Shown: positions 17,229-26,043 of the stretch, one piece after another | Layout of the letters: the number at the start of each line of letters is the position of its first letter | Numbering within the stretch: position 1 is the stretch's first letter | Assembly: GCA_900772845.1 (NCBI GenBank) | Contig: CAAGSD010000123.1 | Location: 1 to 52,386, forward strand | DNA: 52,386 nt | Direction of reading: 5' to 3' | Source of the DNA: Lachnospiraceae bacterium | GTDB taxonomy: Bacteria > Bacillota > Clostridia > Lachnospirales > Lachnospiraceae | Made by a program: the position numbers and the translations under genes | Notes under the pieces: generated by a model | Databases searched by the model: none | Seen by the model: the letters and a program-made list of their open reading frames with translations, nothing else | Told to the model about the DNA's origin: nothing

Positions 17229-18529
17229 ATATCAGATTATATAATGCACGAATTCTCACCATGGAGCCCGGCAGAGAAGTCTTCTATGGTGAAGTATGGG
17301 TAAAAAATGACAAAATCGCTTATATAGCGGAACAGAAAGAACTGGCGGAAGAATGGGACAGAACCCAGTTCCCCAGAATTGCCTGGGATATCGAACTGGA
17401 TTGTAAAGGCAACCTTCTGATGCCCGGATTTAAGAATGCACATACCCATTCCGGCATGACATTCTTACGTTCCATGGCGGATGACATGCCCTTAGACCAG
17501 TGGCTGAACAAGCAGGTATTCCCGTTAGAGGCAAAACTGACCGGAGAGGATATCTATGAATTGACCAGACTGGCGGTATTGGAATATCTGACTTCCGGTG
17601 TGACATCTATTTTTGATATGTATCTGACTCCGGATACCATTGCGGAAGCCTGCCTGGACACCGGGATGCGCTGTGTTCTGGTATCGGGACTGAACAATTT
17701 CAGTTCTTCTCCGAAGCAGGTGGAAGAGGAATTCCTGAAATGGAATAAGAAAAACTCCCTGATCAGCTATCAGCTGGGGTTCCATGCGGAATATACCTGT
17801 TCCAAGGAATTGCTCTGGAAGGTATCGGAAATGGCACATCATTACCGGACCCCGGTATATGCCCATATCTCTGAGACAGAAAAGGAAGTGGAAGAGTGTA
17901 AGGCACGCTACGGCATGACGCCGCCTATGTTCCTGGACTCTCTGGGAATGTTTGATTATGGCGGAGGCGGTTTCCACTGTGTCCATGTGACGGAACAGGA
18001 CCTGGATGTCTTCCGCAGACATCGTATGTATGTGATCACCAACCCCGGCTCCAATACGAAGCTGGCCAGCGGCATTGCACCCATTGCCGATTATGTGCGG
18101 CACAAGATCCCGGTTGCCATCGGCACCGACGGCCCGGCCAGCAACAACTGTCTGGATATGTTCCGTGAGATGTTCTTAGTCACTGGTTTAAGCAAGCTGT
18201 TAGAGAAAGATGCTGCCAGCATGGATGCCATGGAGGTGCTGAAGATGGCGACAGTAAACGGTGCCAAGGCCATGCGTCTGAACCGTGCGGATGTTCTGGC
18301 AAAGGGAAAATATGCAGACCTTATTATGATCGACCTGCATCAGCCCAACATGCAGCCTATCCACAATATCCCTAAGAATCTGGTCTACAGCGGCAGCAAG
18401 TCCAATGTCTGCATGACCATGATCGGTGGCAAGATCCTGTACCGTAACGGAGAATTCAATGTGGGAGAGGACCCGGAGCACATTTATGCAAAATGCGGGA
18501 AAATCGTAAAGAGACTGTTGACTGAGTAA
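17225..18529 (+). CDS. Amidohydrolase-family nucleoside deaminase (MTA/SAH deaminase-like)
   Basis: A 434-residue metal-dependent hydrolase of the MtaD/SsnA/TrzN group. It has the HxH metal motif in KNAHTHSGMTFLRSMADD, further ligands in GFHAEYTC, HISETEKEVEEC and FHCVHVTEQD, and the catalytic Asp in IGTDGPASNN. Family members deaminate S-adenosylhomocysteine, 5'-methylthioadenosine or adenosine. Its place between cytidine deaminase and a purine permease, behind a 6-oxopurine phosphorylase, makes adenosine or deoxyadenosine deamination to inosine a sensible local role, since that would supply PNP. That role is inferred; the exact substrate cannot be read from the sequence. Confidence 0.85.
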   Translation: MNIRLYNARILTMEPGREVFYGEVWVKNDKIAYIAEQKELAEEWDRTQFPRIAWDIELDCKGNLLMPGFKNAHTHSGMTFLRSMADDMPLDQWLNKQVFPLEAKLTGEDIYELTRLAVLEYLTSGVTSIFDMYLTPDTIAEACLDTGMRCVLVSGLNNFSSSPKQVEEEFLKWNKKNSLISYQLGFHAEYTCSKELLWKVSEMAHHYRTPVYAHISETEKEVEECKARYGMTPPMFLDSLGMFDYGGGGFHCVHVTEQDLDVFRRHRMYVITNPGSNTKLASGIAPIADYVRHKIPVAIGTDGPASNNCLDMFREMFLVTGLSKLLEKDAASMDAMEVLKMATVNGAKAMRLNRADVLAKGKYADLIMIDLHQPNMQPIHNIPKNLVYSGSKSNVCMTMIGGKILYRNGEFNVGEDPEHIYAKCGKIVKRLLTE

Positions 18530-18597
18530 GTAAACCACTCAGTAGACATAGAAACGGAGCTCCCCGTGCGGCTCCCAGAATACTTAGGAGGGAAAAG

Positions 18598-20028
18598 ATG
18601 TTAGAAAAATTCTTCAAACTGAAGGAAAACAACACCACGGCAAAAACAGAGATCATTGCCGGACTTACCACATTCATGACCATGGCTTATATTATAGCCC
18701 TGAATCCGAACCTTCTGACCGGTTTTGGCAAAGATACCATGCCGGAACTTTGGAATGGTGTTTTCCTGGCAACTTGTATTGCATCCGCCATCGGCACCAT
18801 CGTAATGGCATTCCTGGCAAATAAACCTTTTGCCATGGCACCCGGAATGGGACTGAACAGCTTTTTCGCAGTCGTAGTAACCAATATCGCAGCTCTGACC
18901 GGAATGACCTATGTTGCATCCTTCCAGTCGGCTCTGTGCATTGTCCTGATCGAGGGTATCGTGTTCCTGGTTCTCTCCGTACTAAACATTCGTGAGAAGA
19001 TCGTAGATGCCATTCCTTTGGGCGTGCGCCTCGGTATTGCACCTGCCATTGGTCTGATGCTGTTAAACATCGGTGTAGGCTCCAATGCAGGTATCTATTC
19101 CGAGAACGGCGGACCTTTTTATGCTATGAGAGACTTCTTCGGTGCACTGACACCTTCACTAGCTAAGACCAATATGGGCTCCGGCTATTCCGCAATGGTT
19201 CTGTCCGTTGTCACCATGTTTGTAGGTCTGTTTGCTATTGTTGTTCTGGCACAGAGAGGTGTTAAGGGTGCTGTATTACTGGGTATGCTGATCTCCAGCA
19301 TCATCTACTGGGCAGGAGAGGCTATCTTCCTGGGAACGAATCCCTTTGCTTCTCTGGCAACCGCATCCTTTGTACCGGCTTTCGGAGATATGGCTTCCAC
19401 CACACTGTTTAAGTTCAACTTCCAGGGCTTTGCCCAGATTGGCTGGTTTACCGCCATTACTCTGATCATTACCTTCTGTATCATTGATATGTTCGATACC
19501 ATCGGTACGCTGGTAGGAACCGCAAGCCGTGCGGGAATGCTGGATAAAAATGGCAAGATGCCGAATATGAAGCAGGCACTTTTATCTGATGCAGTAGGTA
19601 CTGTAGCAGGTTCCTTAACCGGTACTTCCACCGTTACCACCTTCGTAGAGTCTGCATCCGGCGTAGAAGCAGGAGGCCGTACCGGTCTGACTGCACTGAC
19701 TACCGGTATCATGTTCCTTGCATGTATCTTTATTGCACCCATCGCAGGCATTATTCCTGCTGCGGCTACGTCCTCCGCACTGATCTATGTGGGTGTCCTG
19801 ATGGTGGCAGGCCTTAAGAATGTGGATTTTGATGACATCTGCCAGTCACTTCCTGTGGCGCTGATGATGATCGCCATGCCGGTCTCCGGATCCATCGGAC
19901 ATGCCATCGGTCTTGGTCTGATCACCTATACGGTGATCAAGGTATTTACCGGTAAGGCAAAGGATGTTTCTGTACTTACCTATGTATTATCCTTGATCTT
20001 CCTGTTAAAGTTCTTTATTGTCGCATAA
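18598..20028 (+). CDS. NCS2/AzgA-type purine permease
   Basis: A 476-residue inner-membrane transporter with about 12-14 hydrophobic segments, close to the AzgA-like guanine/hypoxanthine (PbuG) and adenine permeases. Family signatures are AGLTTFMTMAYIIALNP near the N terminus, APGMGLNSFFA, and DMFDTIGTLVGTASRAG in the middle, followed by GTSTVTTFVESASGVEAGGRTG. The start is preceded by AGGAGGG. It follows the deaminase by 68 bp and closes the salvage operon, bringing in bases or recovering those made by PNP. Hypoxanthine, guanine or adenine are all possible substrates. Confidence 0.92.
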   Translation: MLEKFFKLKENNTTAKTEIIAGLTTFMTMAYIIALNPNLLTGFGKDTMPELWNGVFLATCIASAIGTIVMAFLANKPFAMAPGMGLNSFFAVVVTNIAALTGMTYVASFQSALCIVLIEGIVFLVLSVLNIREKIVDAIPLGVRLGIAPAIGLMLLNIGVGSNAGIYSENGGPFYAMRDFFGALTPSLAKTNMGSGYSAMVLSVVTMFVGLFAIVVLAQRGVKGAVLLGMLISSIIYWAGEAIFLGTNPFASLATASFVPAFGDMASTTLFKFNFQGFAQIGWFTAITLIITFCIIDMFDTIGTLVGTASRAGMLDKNGKMPNMKQALLSDAVGTVAGSLTGTSTVTTFVESASGVEAGGRTGLTALTTGIMFLACIFIAPIAGIIPAAATSSALIYVGVLMVAGLKNVDFDDICQSLPVALMMIAMPVSGSIGHAIGLGLITYTVIKVFTGKAKDVSVLTYVLSLIFLLKFFIVA

Positions 20029-20062
20029 AGAGTTTTGACCTTTTTATATTAAGAATATGGGG

Positions 20063-20095
20063 GCGGACACTGCACGGGGCGGTGTCTGCTTTCTT
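20063..20095 (+). terminator. Terminator of the salvage operon
   Basis: GCGGACAC 20063-20070 pairs with GTGTCTGC 20082-20089 (one G-U pair) and is followed by TTTCTT. This argues against the next gene starting upstream of it. Confidence 0.65.
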
Positions 20096-20119
20096 GTATC
20101 CGGAAAAGTGAGAAAAAAT

Positions 20120-21820
20120 ATGGAATTTGTTGTATTTGCGGGTGTACTGCTTTTACTTTTTATATTTATGATCCTGCAGGAACTGGTACAGGTGAAAAAT
20201 CAGGAAAAATTGTTCCGGAGATCTCTTCGGGAAAACTACGGAAAAGAAATACAAAAGGAATATTCACTGGAACGATTTGCAAGGCTGGGCAGCTACCTGG
20301 AACGGCATCAGGAAGAAAAGCAGTTAGACGATATTACCTGGAATGATCTGGGGATGGATGAAATCTTTCGACAAATCGACCGTACCTATTCCGCGGCGGG
20401 AGAGGAATATCTGTATTATACGCTCCGGAATATTTTCTGTGGGAGAGAGGCACTGGAACATCTGGAAGAGGTGGTTGCCTGGCTGGACGGGCAGGAGGAT
20501 ACAAGAGTCCGGATCCAGCTGCTGATGAAACGACTGGGACATCTTGGAAAATATTCTCTCTATGACTATCTGGACAATCTGGATTATCTGGGTGATCGTT
20601 CCAACCGTAAGATTCTGGTGGGAAATCTGTTATATCTGCCGTTTGCGGGATTGCTGTTCGTACAGCCTGCCGTGGGCAGCATAGGAATCGTCGTATGTAT
20701 GCTCTGGCATATCCTGACATATTTCCGTGAGAAAAAAGTGATCGAACCCTACATTGTCAGCTTTGCCTACGTTCTGCGCCTGGTGGATGTATGTGAGGAA
20801 CTGGAGAAGCAGAAAATACCGGTATATGAAAAAGAGCTGGGAGAACTTCGTAAAGCGTTGAAAAGTCTGCGGGAATTACGGCGTGGATCTTATTGGGTCA
20901 TGGCCGGCAATCAGGGACAGATCGGCGGCAATCCTTTAGACATTCTGTCGGATTATCTCAGAATGATATTGCATCTGGATATCCTGCAGTTTAACTGTAT
21001 GCTTCAGAAACTGAGAAAGAAGACCGGCCAGGTGGAGATCATGCTTGGGATCACCGGATACCTGGATATGGCGGTAGCCATAGGCGGGTTCCGGAGATCT
21101 CTGGAAGGATACTGTATTCCGGAACTGGAAGAAGAGACGAAGAAAACGTTTATAGATATGGAGAACGGCTGGCATCCGCTGTTATCACATCCGGTGAAAA
21201 ACAGTATCCGGGCAGACAGAGGTGTGCTCCTTACCGGTTCCAATGCTTCCGGTAAATCCACGTTTTTGAAAATGGTGGCGGTGAATGCCGTGTTGGCGCA
21301 GACGATTCATACCTGTACGGCAGAAAGCTACCATGCCCCGATATTCCGGATCTTTTCTTCCATGGCGTTAAGGGACAGTATAGAGAACGGGGAAAGCTAT
21401 TATATTGTGGAGATCCGTTCCCTCAAAAGAATCCTGGATGTGGCAGAGGAACGGAAAAGTCCGGTGCTTTGTTTTGTGGATGAGGTACTGAGAGGAACCA
21501 ATACAGTAGAGCGCATTGCCGCAGCAACCCAGATCCTGATCCATCTGGCGGAAAGCGGAGCGCTTGGATTTGCCGCTACCCACGACATTGAAATGACAGA
21601 GCTTTTGAAAGAACAGTATGACAATTATCATTTTGAGGAAGTGATAAAGGACGGAGATATTATGTTCCCTTATCAACTGTTGTCCGGAAAAGCATCCACC
21701 AGAAATGCGATCCGGCTGCTTCAGATGATGGGCTATGATGAGGAGATCATAAGGAAGGCCTCCGGACAGGCAGAATATTTTCTGATAACAGGAAAATGGA
21801 CATCCGAAGGGACCTCTTGA
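20120..21820 (+). CDS. Membrane-anchored MutS-like ATPase
   Basis: With the start at 20120 the protein has 566 residues. The C-terminal third is a MutS-family ATPase (domain V): Walker A GSNASGKST at 373-381, Walker B VLCFVDE at 449-455 followed by RGTN, and a later AATHDIEMTELL signature. The N-terminal mismatch-recognition domains of MutS are missing. In their place are a hydrophobic segment at residues 2-21 and a hairpin of two segments near 165-202, so the protein is probably membrane-bound. Such MutS-related proteins are found in many Firmicutes with no agreed function. A start at 20057 would place the ribosome-binding site within the preceding terminator and is rejected. Confidence 0.82.
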   Translation: MEFVVFAGVLLLLFIFMILQELVQVKNQEKLFRRSLRENYGKEIQKEYSLERFARLGSYLERHQEEKQLDDITWNDLGMDEIFRQIDRTYSAAGEEYLYYTLRNIFCGREALEHLEEVVAWLDGQEDTRVRIQLLMKRLGHLGKYSLYDYLDNLDYLGDRSNRKILVGNLLYLPFAGLLFVQPAVGSIGIVVCMLWHILTYFREKKVIEPYIVSFAYVLRLVDVCEELEKQKIPVYEKELGELRKALKSLRELRRGSYWVMAGNQGQIGGNPLDILSDYLRMILHLDILQFNCMLQKLRKKTGQVEIMLGITGYLDMAVAIGGFRRSLEGYCIPELEEETKKTFIDMENGWHPLLSHPVKNSIRADRGVLLTGSNASGKSTFLKMVAVNAVLAQTIHTCTAESYHAPIFRIFSSMALRDSIENGESYYIVEIRSLKRILDVAEERKSPVLCFVDEVLRGTNTVERIAAATQILIHLAESGALGFAATHDIEMTELLKEQYDNYHFEEVIKDGDIMFPYQLLSGKASTRNAIRLLQMMGYDEEIIRKASGQAEYFLITGKWTSEGTS

Positions 21821-21902
21821 CGATGTGGGGGCTTGGTTGGTATACTTCATATAAATGCAACAGGTTCAGGATACAAAGGTATCAGGAAAAGGAGAAGACA
21901 TT

Positions 21903-22049
21903 ATGGCAGTAAGTTTTTTGAATTCATTTTTATCATATCTGGTAGTACTTGTTGTGATCGCAGCGGTAGGTGCGGCAGCCATTACTCTGGGAATCACTCT
22001 GCGCAAGAAGAAAAATGCGACAGAGGAAAAGAAACAGACAGAAGAATGA
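21903..22049 (+). CDS. Small single-pass membrane protein
   Basis: A 48-residue protein: a short polar start, one long hydrophobic helix (about residues 8-33, ending GAAAITLGITL), then RKKKNATEEKKQTEE, a basic then acidic tail that should face the cytosol. AAGGAG about 8 bases upstream of 21903 gives strong support for translation. It sits 82 bp after the MutS-like gene and 3 bp before the WYL regulator, with which it is probably co-translated. I do not recognise a family. It may be a small partner of one of its neighbours. Confidence 0.7.
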   Translation: MAVSFLNSFLSYLVVLVVIAAVGAAAITLGITLRKKKNATEEKKQTEE

Positions 22050-22052
22050 TCC

Positions 22053-23051
22053 ATGGCAAAATCATCGGGACAGAAATTAAAACTATTATATCTGATCAAG
22101 ATGCTGCAGGAGAACACGGATGAAAAGCATCCCATGAGTACCCAGGATATCATTAAATATCTGGAAAATCAGGGAATCCATGCAGAACGCAAGAGTATCT
22201 ACAATGACATGGAATGTCTTGCGGATTTCGGCTATGATGTGGTGCAGGTGCAGAGCAGACTGGGTGGCGGCTATTATCTGGGCAGTCGTGAATTTGAACT
22301 GCCGGAGTTAAAGCTTCTGGTAGATGCAGTACAGTCCTCCCGGTTCATCACGACGAAAAAATCCAGGGAACTGATCAGGAAACTGGAACGGATCGCCGGT
22401 AAGAACGATGCCGGCAAGCTGCAGAGACAGGTCTATGTAGCGGGAAGGGTCAAGACGGAGAATGAGAGCATTTATTACAGTATTGATGCCATTCACCGGG
22501 CAATTCAGGAGAATAAACAGATCTCTTTTCTATATCTGGACTGGAATTTGAAAAAACAGCTGGTGGTAAGACCGAACGGAAATAAATGCATCAGCCCCTG
22601 GGCACTGATCTGGCGGGAGGAAAACTATTATCTGGCAGCTTATGACAGCGATGATAAGGTCATTAAGCATTACCGTGTGGATAAAATGGGTCAGGTCGAG
22701 GTAACGGAGAAACCAAGAGAAGGGGTACAGCAGTTCTCGCAGATTGATGTGACAGCTTATACGAACCAGACTTTTGGGATGTTCGCCGGAGAGGAAAGTG
22801 TGGTGACCATGGAGTTTCCCATGCGTCTCATTGGTGTGGTACTGGATCGTTTCGGCAGAGAGGCAGATATCCGTCCGGTATCGGATACAAAGTTCCGGAT
22901 CCGGGCAAAAGTGGCTGTCAGCGGACAGTTTTTCGGATGGCTGGCCGGCATCGGATCCGGCGCCGGAATCGTAGCTCCGGAAGCGGTACAAAAACGTTAT
23001 GTACAGTGGCTTTCGGATATTTTACGGGAACAGTCGCAGACAGAGAAATAA
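22053..23051 (+). CDS. WYL-domain transcriptional regulator
   Basis: A 332-residue regulator with an N-terminal winged helix (about 1-75: KLLYLIKMLQENT, TQDIIKYLENQGI, RKSIYNDMECLADFGYDV) and a WYL ligand-sensing domain around residues 150-235, including ISPWALIWREENYYLAAYD. A C-terminal WCX-like extension follows. WYL proteins sense nucleic-acid or nucleotide-type ligands in several systems, including DNA-damage and defence regulators. The gene begins 3 bp after the small membrane gene and ends at a terminator. Its target is unknown. Confidence 0.9.
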   Translation: MAKSSGQKLKLLYLIKMLQENTDEKHPMSTQDIIKYLENQGIHAERKSIYNDMECLADFGYDVVQVQSRLGGGYYLGSREFELPELKLLVDAVQSSRFITTKKSRELIRKLERIAGKNDAGKLQRQVYVAGRVKTENESIYYSIDAIHRAIQENKQISFLYLDWNLKKQLVVRPNGNKCISPWALIWREENYYLAAYDSDDKVIKHYRVDKMGQVEVTEKPREGVQQFSQIDVTAYTNQTFGMFAGEESVVTMEFPMRLIGVVLDRFGREADIRPVSDTKFRIRAKVAVSGQFFGWLAGIGSGAGIVAPEAVQKRYVQWLSDILREQSQTEK

Positions 23052-23096
23052 AAAGTTACCCAAAAATTGAAAATCTTTTTTGTATAGTTTTCTAAA

Positions 23097-23130
23097 GGAT
23101 CCCTCGTTGACAAGCCAGGGATTCTTTTTT
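23097..23130 (+). terminator. Terminator after the WYL gene
   Basis: GGATCCCT 23097-23104 pairs with AGGGATTC 23117-23124 (one G-U) and is followed by six T residues. Confidence 0.85.
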
Positions 23131-23147
23131 ATACTGATACATAGCAC

Positions 23148-23193
23148 CCACAATATATTGCTTTTTGATGCTTGCAAACACCATATATGGTAT
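23148..23193 (+). promoter_or_regulatory. Tandem NrdR boxes upstream of nrdD
   Basis: Two NrdR-type palindromes lie 82-127 bp upstream of nrdD: CAATATATTG at 23151-23160 within CCACAATATATTGCTT, and CCATATATGG at 23181-23190 within ACACCATATATGGTAT. Their centres are 30 bp apart, about three helical turns, which puts them on the same DNA face as paired NrdR boxes require. NrdR represses ribonucleotide reductase operons when dATP is high. Confidence 0.85.
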
Positions 23194-23274
23194 TTGCAAA
23201 CGTTATCGTAAGTAAGGGGAAATACAGTAGATCCGGGCGGAAACCGGAGAGTATCGGATGAAGGGAAGAGAAAG

Positions 23275-25464
23275 ATGAGCAGTAATTTTGAACATGACCA
23301 TGAAGAAAATGAAGATTATGGCAAAAAGTTCAGACCGGACAGGGAGATTTATGTCGTTAAAAAGGACGGGAGCAAAGAGCTTTTTAATGTACAGAAGGTG
23401 ATCAGTGCCGTAGGCAAGAGTGCGTACCGTGCCCTGACAAAATTCACCAGAGAAGAAAAAGAACAGATCTGCCGGTATGTGGTAGAGAAAGTAGATGAAC
23501 TGGAAGTGGATGAAGTACCCATTCCCATTATGCACAATATTGTGGAAAGTGCCTTAGAGCAGGTAAAACCGATCGTCGCAAAAAGCTACCGCGATTATCG
23601 TAACTATAAGCAGGATTTTGTACGGATGCTGGATGATGTCTACAAAAAAAGCCAGTCCATCATGTACATCGGAGATAAGGAAAATGCAAATACGGATTCC
23701 GCTTTGGTATCCACCAAGCGCAGTCTGATCTTTAATCAGCTGAACAAGGAGCTGTATCAGAAATTTTTCCTGACCACGGAAGAGATCCAGGCCTGCCGTG
23801 ACGGCTATATCTACGTCCATGACATGTCCGCCAGAAGAGATACCATGAACTGCTGCCTGTTCGATGTGCAGAGCGTTCTGACCGGCGGCTTTGAGATGGG
23901 CAATATCTGGTACAACGAACCTAAGACCCTGGATGTGGCATTTGATGTCATCGGAGATATTGTTTTAAGCGCAGCCAGCCAGCAGTATGGCGGATTTACC
24001 GTACCCAGCGTGGATCTGATCCTGGAGCCTTATGCGGAGAAGTCCTATAACAGAGCACTTGCAAAATATGAGCGCCTGGGAATCGCCGCAGATGTGGCAG
24101 AGGCAGAAGCACTGGCAGATGTGCGCAAGGAATTTGAGCAGGGATTCCAGGGATGGGAATATAAGTTTAATACTGTGGCCAGCAGCCGCGGTGATTATCC
24201 GTTTATTACTGTGACCGCAGGAACGGGCACCGGAAAATTTGCAAAGATGGCTACTATCACTATGCTGGAAGTACGGAGAAAGGGACAGGGCAAAAAAGAT
24301 CACAAAAAACCCGTATTGTTCCCGAAGATCGTATTTTTATATGATGAGAACCTGCACGGTCCCGGAAAGCCTCTGGAGGATGTGTTCGAGGCAGGTGTGG
24401 AATGTTCTGCCAAGACCATGTATCCCGACTGGCTGAGCCTCACCGGCAAAGGGTATGTGGCAAGTATGTACAAACAGTACGGCAAGATCGTGTCTCCCAT
24501 GGGCTGCAGAGCGTTTCTGTCTCCCTGGTATGAGAGAGGCGGTATGCATCCCGCAGATGATAAAGATCAGCCGGTATTCGTGGGCCGCTTCAATATCGGT
24601 GCGGTATCCCTGCATCTGCCCATGATCCTGGCTAAGGCGAGAAAAGAGAGCAGAGACTTCTATGAAGTACTGGATTATTATCTGGAGCTGATCCGCCAGC
24701 TGCATATCCGTACGTATGCTTATCTGGGAGAGATGCGTGCTTCCACAAACCCTTTGGCTTATTGCGAAGGTGGTTTCCTGGGTGGCCATCTGAAATTGAC
24801 AGACAAGATCAAACCGTTACTGAGATCCGCTACCGCCAGCTTCGGCATTACGGCGTTGAATGAGCTGCAGGAACTGTACAATGGGAAATCTCTGGTAGAG
24901 GACGGTGCTTTTGCGGTAGAAGTACTCGAGCATATTAATCAGAAGATTGCGGAGTATAAGGAAGAGGATGGCAATCTGTATGCCATCTATGGAACCCCCG
25001 CAGAGAATCTGTGCGGTCTGCAGGTCAAGCAGTTCCGTGAAAAATACGGTATTATCGAAGGGGTATCTGACAGAGAATATGTCAGCAACAGTTTCCATTG
25101 CCATGTAACCGAGGATATTACACCAATCCAGAAACAGGATCTGGAGAACCGTTTCTGGGATCTGAGCAACGGCGGCAAGATCCAGTATGTAAAATATCCT
25201 ATCGACTACAATACCGAAGCCATTAAGACATTGATCCATAGAGCCATGGATCTGGGCTTTTATGAAGGCGTCAATTTGTCCCTGGCTTACTGTGATGACT
25301 GCGGACATCAGGAACTGGAGATGGATGTATGCCCTGTCTGTGGCAGTCGGAATCTGACCAAGATCGACCGCATGAACGGCTATCTATCATACTCCAGAGT
25401 ACATGGAGATACGAGACTGAATGATGCCAAGATGGCAGAGATCGCAGAGCGGAAAAGTATGTAG
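23275..25464 (+). CDS. nrdD: Anaerobic ribonucleoside-triphosphate reductase
   Basis: This class III, oxygen-sensitive reductase turns NTPs into dNTPs by glycyl-radical chemistry. In 729 residues there is an N-terminal ATP-cone (about 18-110, from YVVKKDGSKELFNVQKVISAVG), the catalytic barrel, a C-terminal zinc site (CDDC, then CPVC near 675-690) and the glycyl-radical motif RMNGYL with the radical at G702. The purine-rich AAGGGAAGAGAAAG precedes ATG. NrdR boxes lie upstream and the activase gene follows 19 bp downstream. Its presence fits a strictly anaerobic lifestyle. Confidence 0.97.
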   Translation: MSSNFEHDHEENEDYGKKFRPDREIYVVKKDGSKELFNVQKVISAVGKSAYRALTKFTREEKEQICRYVVEKVDELEVDEVPIPIMHNIVESALEQVKPIVAKSYRDYRNYKQDFVRMLDDVYKKSQSIMYIGDKENANTDSALVSTKRSLIFNQLNKELYQKFFLTTEEIQACRDGYIYVHDMSARRDTMNCCLFDVQSVLTGGFEMGNIWYNEPKTLDVAFDVIGDIVLSAASQQYGGFTVPSVDLILEPYAEKSYNRALAKYERLGIAADVAEAEALADVRKEFEQGFQGWEYKFNTVASSRGDYPFITVTAGTGTGKFAKMATITMLEVRRKGQGKKDHKKPVLFPKIVFLYDENLHGPGKPLEDVFEAGVECSAKTMYPDWLSLTGKGYVASMYKQYGKIVSPMGCRAFLSPWYERGGMHPADDKDQPVFVGRFNIGAVSLHLPMILAKARKESRDFYEVLDYYLELIRQLHIRTYAYLGEMRASTNPLAYCEGGFLGGHLKLTDKIKPLLRSATASFGITALNELQELYNGKSLVEDGAFAVEVLEHINQKIAEYKEEDGNLYAIYGTPAENLCGLQVKQFREKYGIIEGVSDREYVSNSFHCHVTEDITPIQKQDLENRFWDLSNGGKIQYVKYPIDYNTEAIKTLIHRAMDLGFYEGVNLSLAYCDDCGHQELEMDVCPVCGSRNLTKIDRMNGYLSYSRVHGDTRLNDAKMAEIAERKSM

Positions 25465-25483
25465 AGACAGGATGGACTGAGCA

Positions 25484-25993
25484 ATGAGATATCATAATAT
25501 AACCAAGGACGATATGCTGAACGGCGATGGTCTGCGGGTCGTACTGTGGGTAGCAGGCTGCAACCATTGCTGTAAGGAATGTCAGAATCCTATTACCTGG
25601 GATCCTGACGGAGGTCTTTTGTTCGATGCAGATGCGAAACAGGAGATTTTTGAACAACTGGAAAAGCCGTATATTTCCGGCATCACTTTTTCCGGTGGAG
25701 ATCCGATGCATCCGGTGAACCGTGCGGATGTCAAGAAGCTCATGCGTGAGATTAAGGAAAAGTATCCTACAAAGACGATCTGGATGTATACCGGAGACAG
25801 TTGGGAAGACATCTGCGACCTGCCGGTGATGCAATATGTGGATGTGGTGGTCGATGGTGAATTCCATGTAGAAGAAAAAGATGTAAAGCTTCTGTGGAAG
25901 GGCAGCAAGAACCAGCGGGTGATCGATGTGAAAAAGACACTGGACAGTGACAACAGACAGGAGCCGGTGCTGCACTGTGGGGATTACGCATAA
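25484..25993 (+). CDS. nrdG: Anaerobic ribonucleotide reductase activating protein
   Basis: NrdG is the radical-SAM activase that creates the glycyl radical on NrdD. The 169-residue protein has the cluster motif CNHCCKEC (CX3CX2C spacing), the SAM-binding TFSGGDPMHP, and WMYTGDSWED. It is 19 bp downstream of nrdD and clearly in the same operon. Confidence 0.96.
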   Translation: MRYHNITKDDMLNGDGLRVVLWVAGCNHCCKECQNPITWDPDGGLLFDADAKQEIFEQLEKPYISGITFSGGDPMHPVNRADVKKLMREIKEKYPTKTIWMYTGDSWEDICDLPVMQYVDVVVDGEFHVEEKDVKLLWKGSKNQRVIDVKKTLDSDNRQEPVLHCGDYA

Positions 25994-26043
25994 GCGGCCA
26001 CAAGAACAGGATAGAATAAAGAAGATAAAGGACAGAACACACA

